Part shown: piece after piece, positions 26,519 through 37,463 of the stretch
Position numbering within the stretch: the first letter of the stretch is position 1
Layout of the letters: each line of letters starts with the position of its first letter
Assembly: GCA_022661535.1 (NCBI GenBank)
Contig: JAKULF010000003.1
Span: 5,022,001 to 5,086,000 of the forward strand
Direction of reading: 5' to 3'
DNA: 64,000 nt
Origin: Eutypa lata
Taxonomy: Eukaryota > Ascomycota > Sordariomycetes > Xylariales > Diatrypaceae
Notes under the pieces: model-generated
What the model was told of the DNA's origin: nothing
The model's database searches: none
Seen by the model: only the letters and a program-made list of their open reading frames with translations
Made by a program: the position numbers and the translations under genes

Positions 26519-27714
26519 TGTGCTTGGATTTTACGGTTGTCCTATGTATCGAGAAAAAGAACGACTGATCCTAACAATGGCCGAATAATCCAAAGCAATA
26601 TAGGCGAAACCCAAAAAGTGATAGATCAACCAAAAAAGCGAACGCGGATGAGGTAGACAATGAGCACGATGGCAATGTTGGTTCAACGAGTGGCTGTGGG
26701 GAGAGTTCGAGAGCAGAGCTGGTGATAGAGATATCCGTCGGGGGACAGAGAACAACATTGCGCCGAATGATGCCTCCTTCAGAATAGCAGTGACGACCAT
26801 CTTAATTTGGATAGGGCTCTTGCAATGCTGCTCCTTCGCAAGAGATTGGCAACAGCCGATGAAGAAAGTGCTTACCCATTTCGAAAGATTCAGTGTACGA
26901 GGATATTCAGTATATCGGGAAGTAATTACTAGGCCTGGAAGGAGAAAATACAGTTAGTCTCAATGAATTGAAAGCTGGCGGAGAGAAACAACAGGCTGCT
27001 AAATGAGAGAAAGGTAGCTGAGAGGGATAGCCATGGGCGGCAAATGGTTATGAAACGTAGGGAAGAAGTAACGCCTGGCTTTGTTTTTTGTAGGCAAGTC
27101 AGAGTTACGCTAGCTGTTGTATCGAACTCTTTCTCAGGGTCTACACAGATGGCGAACAGGAGGAAATAAGGTTCAAGTCGCGCGGACCAGGAGGTTTGGT
27201 GCTCCGCTTAACTTTTCCTTACTGAATGAATATTTTTGTTCGTGGTATACGCACCTAACCCAGTAGTTGCTACAGACCCTAATAAACGGAGTCGCGTGTT
27301 ATCAACCAGAGATTGACGACGAATTCGGGGTCGAGAAGGACAGAGTGAATGGATATTAGGTCGAAATACAAGGTCTGCGTACAATTAGACTGGGAATTTT
27401 GTAGAGAATGTTAAATCTCAAAGATATAAAATTAAAAGGTAGAACGAAAGAAATCCAGATATTGGTGGATGGATGGGAAAGGAAAAAAGGACGACGACGG
27501 GGTTGGTTAATGTGTCGTCGTATCAAATGGATGAAGAGTTGTATGTAGGTGGATGGTGTGAATTAAGAATTCTTAGGTAGGTAGAAAATGGGGGAGAACG
27601 TTGAAATCAGTCCACCACCATCAGCAGCATATGCAGCCAGTTTCTAGCTAGGGCTAGTGCGGAGAGACCTCACTGGAGGTTGCAATGCATTTAACCCTTC
27701 TGTAATGTATGCAA

Positions 27715-27819
27715 TGTAGTGCAGTGCAGTGCAGTGCGCGCGGTGCAGAAATGGCTGGTTGATTAATGGGAATTGTGCTATGCTGTGCTGTGCTGTGTGT
27801 GTGTGTGTGTGTGTGTGTG
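27715..27819. repeat. GTGCA and (TG)n microsatellites
   Basis: Tandem GTGCA units at about 27715-27736 are followed by TGTGC units and then an uninterrupted (TG)n tract at about 27795-27818. They lie in the septin upstream region. Composite microsatellite; no coding. Confidence 0.8.
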
Positions 27820-28454
27820 CATGTATATATGTAACTAATGTATGAAGTTTGGTGATTATTAACTGACCTTCTTTTCTTTTCCCGTCTTGTCTGGTGGTCG
27901 GTCACCTATCTCCGTTCCTGTCGACAACTCCCAAGTGTGTACAGAGAGTGTAGGTGTTACTTGGTGAGGAGTGGAAAGTTGAGATTGGGTGGGTTGGCGC
28001 GTCGTCGTGGCTCTTGCAATTTTTATTTTTTCGCAGTTCTGTTTTCTCAAAAGGGGCTCTAATGACACGCTTTCCCCATTTCTGACACTCTCGGCAGTGG
28101 AGCCATCAACCTTTCGTGGCTGCTTTTTTGCTGCGTGGGTGCCACTGTGTGGCCAGGACCAGCACTTCACAGGAAGTTATCAACAGGGATCATTCCGTTA
28201 TCTAGCTCCTTGATTGGTTTAAAACTACTAAACTATGCATTTACGAGGCCCGAGCTCTCACTCCCTCCTGCAAGCTCTGTGCCATCTCATAATCTCTTTT
28301 GATGGATCGGTTATTTTGCCTTATAAAAGGAGATATGCCGTTTTAAAGGATGTAGGATAGCTTTACTAGAGTTATTCGATGATGCTTAACTACATTCTGC
28401 AGCTATTTTACCAGCTTTTCCCGGTGTTCACGTTTCCCTTGAGCAGCATACGAA

Positions 28455-28516
28455 GTATGTATGTATGTATGTATGTATGTATGTATCATACATACATACA
28501 TCTATACATACATACA
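28455..28516. repeat. Inverted (GTAT)n/(ATAC)n microsatellite
   Basis: Eight GTAT units run straight into complementary CATA/ATAC units, so the locus is a microsatellite that is also an inverted repeat able to form a hairpin of at least 16 bp on each strand, with a second short ATAC block after a tct interruption. Confidence 0.85.
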
Positions 28517-30221
28517 AGCAATAAGATCCCTTCCAAGGGAGTAATAGCCTTGTACGCATATGTTCACTAGCCCATTAGCTCATTCCAGAATGCTACATGG
28601 TCCTTGATGGTGAACGACGGTGCTAACTTAAACCTTGGCACGTTACCTAAACTGATTTTAAGGGACCCTGATACTTGTTTGTGGCTTTGTAGTTCATCAA
28701 TGATACATGAGCTGTTTCTATATCGCCTGACTTAACTACTTGACCCAGCACAACATACGACATATAGTGAGGGTTGTATGTATAAAAATCAGGAAACAGG
28801 TAGACTAAGGGCATGTGACCATGGCATAAATTGATGTTTCGTGTTGAAAATAGAGACAATGATGCGATGTAGATTTGTATGGCTAGGTACATATAGTATA
28901 GAATATCACAGTAGATACTTGATCTCCCAACTTTTAGAGTGTGGAGAAAGCCTTAAATTGTGCCTGCAGCAATTTCGACCGGGGCCTGTTCCCCTTAACT
29001 TGTCGGCTCCAACCAAATCAAAATCCCTTGGGGTCCAGCCAGTGTTGGGTTAGACTCAGTGGACCTTTTCATTCAGATCCCAACCTTGGAACCTAACACG
29101 ATAGTTTCGGAAAATCCCCCGCCGCGAATGCCGATCGATCTAACTCCATTCATATGGATGATATGTGTCCTGGAGGGACTCTCACTTTACGAAGGCCGGA
29201 GAAAAAAACGATATATAGAAAATAAAAACAACCGAGTAGCACCGGGGTGAAGTACCTCAAGAAATTGTGAAGTCATAGAAGTTTTAAGGTGAGCTTACTG
29301 AACTGCTTCGTATTCAGGTAGTTATTACCTGTCTACAACCGAAGCTCGTAACGGCCGCGCGTACTCACCCGTTGACTCCGGCAGTCGGCGGCGCACGCGG
29401 TATGCCACGAAAACGTAGCCAGCCGGCGCCGACTAAGCACGCCATCGCCGGGGCGTTATAAAGACATGAGACAAACGTCATGCCATTCTCCATCGAAGTT
29501 ATATAGTGAATGTTGCGCGGACCGGTGACCCTTGCCCTCTGGCTTCCGTTTAAGAAGTCCGAATACTCCTATAGGTTGTCGGTGTCATCGTTGTCATCGG
29601 TGGAGATATCAGGACATGTCGCCAAATGAGACCAGCTTTGTTGATGATATTGCCCTTTGCTGAACACGGCGGGTAGAGCAATGGAAGATATGATATGATT
29701 TCTCTCAATATCATGCTGCTTCTTGGTTAAACACAGGACCAGTGTTAGAGCTCATCTCCCAGCTAGACTAGATAGATACATCGTATCAGATCATACTGCA
29801 TAGTACTACGGGATCTGTTATATAAAACTCCTATATATATTTTCATATTTAATTAGCCTCATTGCTATGAACAATAAGAGCACACTGGTAGTGATTACCG
29901 CGATAACCTTTGTAATGGTCCAGATCAACTTATTAACTACAACAAACACAGCTTAGCTAAAATTTGACCGCAATCCTAAGATGTCTGATATGAATATGCG
30001 AGGTGAATAGCCCCTGGGTATCGTGATAAGAGAGGCTCAAAGCAGTCAATACAAGGCAATTTCGCTTTCCTAGCCCTAATACAACCCAGTAATCAAGTTG
30101 CAAATCACGTAACAGCTCCAAGAATACAGTGGCACGAACTTTGGTACAACTACACCTGCAGCCACAGCTACAGTTTTATATCACTATCTTGCGCTACTAA
30201 GCCAACAAACGCACAATCGAT

Positions 30222-32164
30222 TCAGCCAACCGACTGCTCCTCGACAGGTGGGCTCGGGGGCATGATGACAGTGGGTACCACTGCCACCGCCGTCGTATGC
30301 GAGCTCTCCTCGGCCACCGCGACGCTGACTTCGTCTACACCGGACATCTCTTTCTCTTTCTCCCTCTCCTTGTCCTTCTCTCTCTGGATACTCCGGACCA
30401 ACCGGCGCACCTCTCCATCGATAGGCACGCCGCGGCTCCGGCACATCTCAATGATACGCTGAACCCTGCCGTCCTCAGCCTGGACGCACCTCCTGACGAG
30501 GGCGAGCGCCGTGCCCCTGGTCATCCACCAGCGGTTCGTCTCGCTCCCTGCCTCTTCCATCTTCTGCAGATACACAAAGGCGGGCTCGTAGTCGTCCTGC
30601 ATGGCGGAGACGCGGATTAGGTGGTCGTAGGTGTCGCAGTCGGGGCGGATGGCGAAGGCGGCCATCTCGTGCACGAGGGACTTCATCGACCGGCTCAGCG
30701 TGCAGTGCGTCAGCAGGACGTGGTACGTTGTGAGGTCGGGGCCGGTGCCGCAGATGTGCCGGACGCCACGGTACAGGTCCATGGCTTTGTTGAACCCCTT
30801 GTGGATCGCCGTGGCTTCTAGCACGACGTTGAACGCCGCGATCGGGACCTGGAACTGCTGTCTCAGGTCGTGCAAGACGTCTAGGGCCTCCTCGGTCGCT
30901 GATGGTGAGTCCTTGAGCATTTGGTAGATGGATCGCGTGCTAGACGAGTCTGGTCCTAGACCGGTCTTGCTCATGATACATAGCACATTGAGCGCCTTGC
31001 GGATATCGTGCTGGAGTGTATGAGCGTGGATCAGCGCCTCGTAGTGGTATAGATCAAGTCTTTTGCCTCGGTCTGTCAGCATCCTCATAACCTCCGTGAC
31101 CAATTCAGTATCGCCATGCCTTGACGCAGCGTTGAGGACGTTGATAGCAGTGCCGTCAGGTGGATTTAGCATTCCAGGAGTGACCATACGGTGCCAAATA
31201 TACGTGATCCCCGTATAGAAACCATCCCTGCTATAAACATCAAGTAGTAATTGCCAGACGGCAAAGGGCTGGTTGGGGCCTTTGAATTTCAATAGGTGTT
31301 GCAGGATCTGGAGCGACTCATCGTGAAACCCCAGCTCCCCAAAGACGTAGACGAAAACATTGTATAGCCAAGTCGGGGTGACGAAGGGGCCTCTGTGCGA
31401 TTCCTCCAACTTCTCAAGCGCAAGCTCGTATTGGCCGTCTCTGAGAAGCCCAACAATGATGTTTATCAGATCGTTAGGGGTTGGCGAGTACCATCGATTC
31501 TTCATGTCACGGAGGGTCGAAGAACGTAGGACGTAGTCGGGGTGCACAGCCGTAACCTATAGTCATGTCAGCCCGCTGATATCTATGATCGGGAGTGGCC
31601 ATATCTGACCTCTAGCAGAGCATGGTAAACTCTGGGTGATGTGTGTATACCATTGTCTATCATCTCCTTAACAAGCCTGTAGGCAGACTCCGCCGAGCCA
31701 TGGGCAGGATCGACATTAGCCCGAATGAGACTTTCGTATAGAAACTCGTTGGGCTGCTCGCCTCTCTCTTTCACCAAATACTCGGCTAGTCTCACAGTTG
31801 CGCCATAGGAATCCTCGGTATCTTGGAGCGCCCTCAAAGCTTCATATATCGTTGAAGTGGGGAATTTATGTAAATCCCTAGTGAATTCGTCCAGCTCCTC
31901 GAAAAAAGGTTTTGGGACCCAGGGAGTGCGCTTCGCAACCCGTACAAGATATTCCACACGTGCTTCTTCGTCGACCCTCTTAACACGGTCCTCGTCGTAT
32001 GTAGGGGCAATGGGAATTTTATTGTTACGGCATCTTCTCGGAGTAGTGTGAAGAACTCGTCGATGTTGGTTCTGAGAGTTCGGAGTTGTGTTTATAGGGC
32101 GCAGTAAGGTTGGTCTACGAACAGGCTGTCTCGCGAGGTTGAGCGCCTTCGACAGCGTCGTCAT
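30222..32164 (-). CDS. Pentatricopeptide-repeat protein, probably mitochondrial
   Basis: Helical-repeat protein of 629 residues expected to bind organelle RNA or the mitoribosome. Two exons, 32164..31610 and 31556..30222, with a 53-nt intron; the join reads LLEVTAVHPDYVL. The N-terminus (MTTLSKALNLARQPVRRPTLL, then RRVLHTTPRR) is Arg/Ser/Thr-rich without acids, a good mitochondrial targeting sequence. An in-frame ATG at 32224 would add 20 residues and spoil that signal, so the inner ATG is preferred. Repeat-like helix pairs are visible, e.g. YEALIHAHTLQHDIRKALNV, TYHVLLTHCTLSRSMKSLV and TYDHLIRVSAMQDDYEPAF. The C-terminal tail is a charged Lys/Glu run and a Val/Ser-rich end. The exact orthologue is not recognised. 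Confidence 0.85.
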
Positions 32165-32832
32165 ATCCACTGAAGGACAGAGACATCGCCAAAGTCCATC
32201 AATTACAAGATGCGACGCTGGCATTTATAATTGTTGCACGGGATATAAAAGCTTTGTATCAACATAGGGTAGCTATATCTATACATTAAATACTTAGCGA
32301 TGCTAACTTTTGGAATATTCGGAGCTTTTTGCTTTTTATTATCTCTTATCGCATTCAATGTCAGCTTCTGGGGGGTGGGGGGCAGCTGGGAGACTATATC
32401 TGTGGGCTGATAGGCTACCAGATTCCTAGTCCACAGCCGGCATCAGCTGCCTGTAGTCAACGTCATACCCAGCCTGCCAGCTTTCTGCAGGGGCTTCATA
32501 ATGTCTTGTTCGCATCACGCAGACAAACGACTTATGGATCTTTTCCTACGGAAAAATAGTAAATGCAGAAGAATATTAAAGTTCATATGTCTTCAGGTTT
32601 TTTGCTTTGTTTTTTGGGAATCGAATGTAGCTGTCTCGCGCAGTTTCGAGAGCACGAAGCATGCACTAACATACTGGGTATCTGGACATTGACCTCTTCT
32701 GCTTTCTTGTGCAAGCTATAGTCAAGTGTCATAGCGGGATGAACCTCTTCATCGTGAAATTCCCATGTGATTTGGCATTTAGACTCCACCTAGAGTCTGA
32801 GCTGGCATAGTATCGTCGCATCATTGGCTTCC
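32165..32832. other. Intergenic region
   Basis: 670 bp between the Lsm4 stop and the PPR start, both on the minus strand. It should contain the Lsm4 3' UTR and the PPR promoter. No further gene seen. Confidence 0.5.
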
Positions 32833-33402
32833 TTAAGCACCTCGACCTCGGCCTCTTCCTCTGCCTTGACCTCTTCCTCCACGCCCACCTCTAAAGTCGC
32901 CTCCTCTTCCACCATGATCGCCTCGTCCTTGGCCGTGTCCGCCGCGCCCGCCCCTGAAATTACCCTGCTGATTGTGCTGCTGATCTTTGACTTGGTCGAT
33001 GATCTCGTCAGGTACTCGTAAGTATTTGATCTAGAATCCTCCATTAGCAATCCCGAATCTTGCTCTTATCCTAAGAGGTTCCCTTAACTCACGTTGTTGC
33101 CTTTCACGTAGACCTCAGGTAAACGAACGAACTTGTCGGCTTCCTAAAAACTCGAATTAACCAATAGGCTCGTAGCTGGGTAATCGATTCGTGCGCGCGT
33201 ACCGGACTCGTCTGAATCACTTCCTTTAATGTCAGGTTCATCCATGTGTCGCATTGTATTAAGTGACCATTAAGGGTTTCTCCGTTCTTCAGCTCGACCA
33301 GCATAGGGTGGCCTTGAGCCGCATTTAGCAGGCCTAAAGGCAACTAGATTTCCATAGATTAGCGCGAGATATCTTCGAAGGTTTCGCAGGAGTGGCTACC
33401 AT
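32833..33402 (-). CDS. lsm4: U6 snRNA-associated Sm-like protein Lsm4
   Basis: Subunit of the Lsm1-7 (mRNA decay) and Lsm2-8 (U6 snRNA) rings; 130 residues. Four exons: 33402..33400 (the ATG alone), 33343..33203, 33143..33093 and 33030..32833, with introns of 56, 59 and 62 nt. The spliced N-terminus reads [20 protein letters not shown], exactly the Lsm4 pattern. Sm1 continues as [20 protein letters not shown]; Sm2 is [16 protein letters not shown], spanning intron 3. The C-terminus is a short RGG domain ([11 protein letters not shown] and further repeats) typical of Lsm4. The one-codon first exon depends on a weak donor (GTAGCC) but nothing else supplies the start. A continuous frame in the wrong phase covers exon 4 and is a shadow. 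Confidence 0.92.
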
Positions 33403-34573
33403 TTTATGTGTAGGGGACCGTATTGGTCAGAGAACCCTTTAATCAAATAGAGAAGCTATTTGAGGTTTGCTGACAAGATGCGCAACAAATCTTTAGGTAG
33501 CTCTATGGAATACTTTATTAGAGTGGCATGGCACTGATCAACCTTGGAGCTTGGGTTGTAAATTCAGAGGGTGGTCAAGCCACGCTGTGGGGAAGTAGCT
33601 ATCCCACTAGCCACAAGCCACAGAACTAGCTTTGGAAGCTTCCTTTTCGTCACCTTCGTTCGAAGAGCATAAGATATTTCAACCTTACTTTCATTGTAGC
33701 TCCTTAATTGCCTAGGTATTTAAATTGTATATTCAACTCTAACCAATGCCTCAGAATATATAGTTAGCTTGCAGTATATAAATCCCGCTTGTTGCACTCT
33801 ACTGGTTTCAACAAATTCCCTATATGACATCCTATAATTCCGCTAGTGTATTATTAGCCTATGCATACTGATTAAACCAGATGCTCTTAAACTCTTAAAC
33901 ATCAAGTTAACTTGAACCGTCGCCCACTTCACGATCAAATTGTGATTCGCATCACCAGTTGTTAGACCTGATAGAAGGGCTGAGTCGTCGTCGTCAGCTC
34001 AAGAGTGTTTATTGGTTCATCTGGAGACATATTCCCTGCTCCCGCCTAACTTAGAGGATAAGATTGCGCTGCCTCGGCATATACACAGGGACTCTAGACT
34101 AGACTAGCGTTTCCAGAAGCCGGTCAGTCTTGAACTGATCGGGCAATCTATAGAAACATACTACGGATGTCGGCTCAGCTCGACATGGAATTCCTACTAT
34201 GTATGGAGTACGTAGTCGGTATTTAGTATTCGGATTCGTAGGGTACGCAAATGCGCGAAGTGAGTGGAAACCATCGCCCGAACGCATAGCTCGATGAGAC
34301 CTTTTGGGGGCTGAGCCGCGTGGCACCTCCGTGGTGTGGGCGGGATTTGGTTTCGTAGCTGAGTGTTTAAAAAGTTGATGACAAGTCGTTATCAGATTCC
34401 TTTGGATGTTGTAAATTAGGCAGCAGCTTTTTATACCCCCCCTCTTTACTCGGGATTGATCTGGCTTCAATGGATGCTTCGGAGTCTTGCCACAAATAAA
34501 GTTCTTCCATTGCCATTGCCAACTGTATTTTATTAGATAGTTTGTTACAAACCCATCGTTGCCTAAATTCGCG
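33403..34573. other. Divergent intergenic region
   Basis: About 1.2 kb shared upstream DNA of Lsm4 (-) and the polyproline membrane-protein gene (+). The minus-strand frame at 34099..34713 overlaps exon 1 of the latter and has no recognised content. AT-rich; no motif called. Confidence 0.45.
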
Positions 34574-36945
34574 ATGCGTGGTTTGTCCAAGGCCGCCGTC
34601 ATATTAGGAGCGCCGGCCCTGGCAGCGGCCCGACCCTTCATTGCTACAACCACAGAGGGTAAGAGAGCTCCTATTGTCTGCCAAGCTCTTGGTAACGACA
34701 ACAACTGACTCATCCCATCTTATTAACGTATCTCTTACGAATAGATATATCCCACGCTTTCATTAAACTTGACGTAGACAAAGTCATCGAAGATGTATTT
34801 ATCCAGGAGACCGTACGTCTAACTAAACAAGACTTAATTTTATCAATTGGTTCCGTTCGACTAAGCTTTGTATACAGTTCCTTCGATTTGATATTTTAGA
34901 GTCAGATGCAGCCTGTGGGTACGGCAACATCACGCTCGATGGACAAACACTATATCAAGATGAGACCGGATTCGGCTCTGGATCCCTCATTACCGAACAT
35001 GGCAATCTCATCATTGCCGACTGGAAGTTTACCTGTTCAGAACTAGACGATGATCATCAGGAGCAGCAACTCAAATTCGATGTTATCTACATTGATGAGA
35101 ACAAGGTTCGCGATGTCGGCTTCTCAGTGCAATTCCGTCAGGTTGCGCCAGTCGCCATCACCTCTATTGATGGAGCTGAATATGTTGTCAAAGAACTTGG
35201 ATCCGATTCAGAAAAAGGAGACATTAGGGGTCCGTCAACTTCGCCAGGTCTCGATGATGAGCTCGCCTTATTAGATATGATGAGGTCACAGATGATCCAG
35301 CTCGAGAGTGCGATCGCCAAAAAGGAGAAGCATATATCTGAAACATTCGATCTCCGCGACCATCTTGAGGATGATGAAAGCCATCCTACGCATTGCAACA
35401 GTATTAGTTGTGTCATCAACTCCGTCTTGAACAACGTGAAGGGTATGACACACCCTGGTAATCATCATCGTCTACCACCACCGCCGCCGCCGCCGTTTTG
35501 CCATTGTGAGCCACCTCCGAATCGGAATCATCAATACGGGAAGCGGCCTCCTCACCCTCTTGAGCATGAAATCCCCGGTGGCGCTCCACATGGCGGGTTC
35601 CCTCATGACTCTATAGACGAGTTCAGAGGCGAATTCCAAGTACAGTCCCAGAAGCCCACACCCAGCCTCGACGAAATCCCCGTAAGCAAAAGATGATGTT
35701 TTAAGCATATGTGTATCTTGCTAACTTTATACAGGAATTTCATAATTTTGACAGCCAGGAGCGACCATTGCATGCTACTGATGATGAAGTTAGCCATGCA
35801 ACCCCCCTGCCGCCATCCCCTCTACCGCCTCCCCCACCTCCTCCCCCTTTTTATAGGGAAGGAATTCCACCACCTCCTCCTCCATATGACGGAGGACCTC
35901 CACCACCACCCCCTCCCCATGGGGGGCCTCCACCGCCCCCTCCTCATGGAGGACCACCACCACCACCACCACCCCATGGAGGACCCCCACCACATTTTAC
36001 CCACGAAGGAGGACCTCCCCCTCCTCCACACATCGGACCAGTAAGTTGCTTACCCCCCTCCCACTCCCACTCCCTCACCGACAAGTAGAACTTCCCACTA
36101 ACGCCTACCTAACCCAACAGGGCAAGCACGTCCACAACCTAGCCGACACCAAGCTCGCGATCCGCATCTTCACCGTCCTGACCGTCCTGGGCCTGATCAT
36201 CAGCGCCATCCACACGCGGTGCTGCACGACGACGCGGGAGCAGCGGCGCGCGCGATGCGAAGGCCGTCGCGGTCGCGGCGGCCAAACCTGCTGCGAGAAG
36301 CGGGCGGCGCGCAACGCCGCCATCCGCACGCGGTTCCTCGCCCTGAGCCAGCGCCTGCGCGAGAGCGCGCAGGCGTGGGGGTGGCAGTGGCGCCGCAGCA
36401 GCACCACCACTTCGGAGGTGGACGAGGAGAAAGAGGGCGAGGCGATGGCGGCCGTCGCCCCCCTGCGCCAGCCACGTCATCTACGAACAACAGCTAGCCA
36501 CCGGTCGCTCTCCTTCTCCTCTTCGGGGTCTGATAACGACAACGACGACGACGACGAGGTGGATAGTGACAATGACGCCCTTTCCACCACCATGGAGCAG
36601 GAGCTCGCGCAGTTCCGCGCCGTCGCGGGCGTCGTGGGCGATATGATTGCCGCTGAGGAGGGGCGGCGTCTCCGAGCGGCGGCTGTTACTGGCGCTGGCG
36701 TTGATACCCATTACAATGGCTATGGTGGTGCGTACGCACATGGTGGTGCGGTGCCACCGAGCCCGACCTCCACATTGCCGGGTTACGCTTCTATGGACGA
36801 GGCGCTCCCACCGTACGACGAGGGGTCGAACGATCCCCGCTTCGTCGCTGATGGGTTCATGTATACGCCCGGGTCCTCGACCTACAGCCCTAGCTCCTGT
36901 AATAGCTCGGAGAAAGGAGGCTCGCTAGATGAGAACTTGAGTTAA
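34574..36945 (+). CDS. Uncharacterised polyproline single-pass membrane protein
   Basis: Predicted 695-residue type I membrane protein of unknown role. Exons 34574..34658, 34745..34812, 34878..35681, 35735..36040 and 36121..36945. Residues 1-20 form a signal peptide (hydrophobic core AAVILGAPALAAA). The outer part (about 50-150) contains CGYGNITLDG and a TC pair that suggest a small disulfide domain; a short helical segment (about 170-200) precedes a Cys pair (HCNSISCVINSV). Two proline-rich blocks follow, the larger (about 342-415) made of PPPPPPHGG repeats. One transmembrane helix lies at about 433-453 (IFTVLTVLGLIIS), then a strongly basic, Cys/Arg-rich cytoplasmic stretch and an acidic Ser/Asp region. 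The tail carries two [LP]PxY motifs (LPGY, LPPY). The layout matches an unnamed fungal family, from memory; no function is assigned. Confidence 0.8.
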
Positions 36946-37463
36946 GGGGGGTCGTACCTGCTTTGGTTTTGATTCAAATGAAATACAGACTTGGCAGACG
37001 CGTCTTGCGTAGTACCTGCAACGAGTGGATACATATGTTTTACATGGGGTTTCTCATGGAGTTTAGGTTAAGGTCTCTTCGGAGCAACACGGCATGCTTT
37101 TCTATGATATGGTTCGGCGTGGGATTGAATTAGCATAACAACGCAGTGAGCGATAGTCATAGGCGCTCCTAGATTTTTTTTTTTCATTTTCGATTCTCGG
37201 GGGCCTACAGGATATAATGATCAAAGAAGTAAAACACGCAACACCTGACTTTATATTTATTACGTGATACTTCAATATATGTGGTTAATTGTCAGAAGAA
37301 AGAAAAAAACAATCCACGGGCGAGCCTTTTGACTAAATAAAGGCCGTTATCATTACTCAACTATTATGATAGTTGGCATCCCAAGTCAGCTACGTGTTGC
37401 TCAAACTATGCCTATTGATATTATCTGACCCAGAAAGTTCAACGATCGGTCGACCTCAAGAGA
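36946..37463. other. Convergent 3' spacer
   Basis: 520 bp between the stops of the polyproline membrane protein and the HET-domain gene. AT-rich, no gene seen. Confidence 0.5.

Larger units (their letters stand above)
26519..30221. other. Long intergenic region with simple repeats
   Basis: 3.7 kb without a convincing gene. The right-hand side of the septin gene (26519-27700) looks like promoter and leader. Simple repeats are listed separately. A GC-rich patch at about 29345-29460, rich in CGGCGC words, stands out from AT-rich flanks but has no long frame. Confidence 0.45.

Noticed and set aside
28455..28516. Possible CRISPR-like or mobile-element repeat
   Set aside because: A simple tetranucleotide microsatellite without spacers or flanking duplication; CRISPR is not expected in a fungus.
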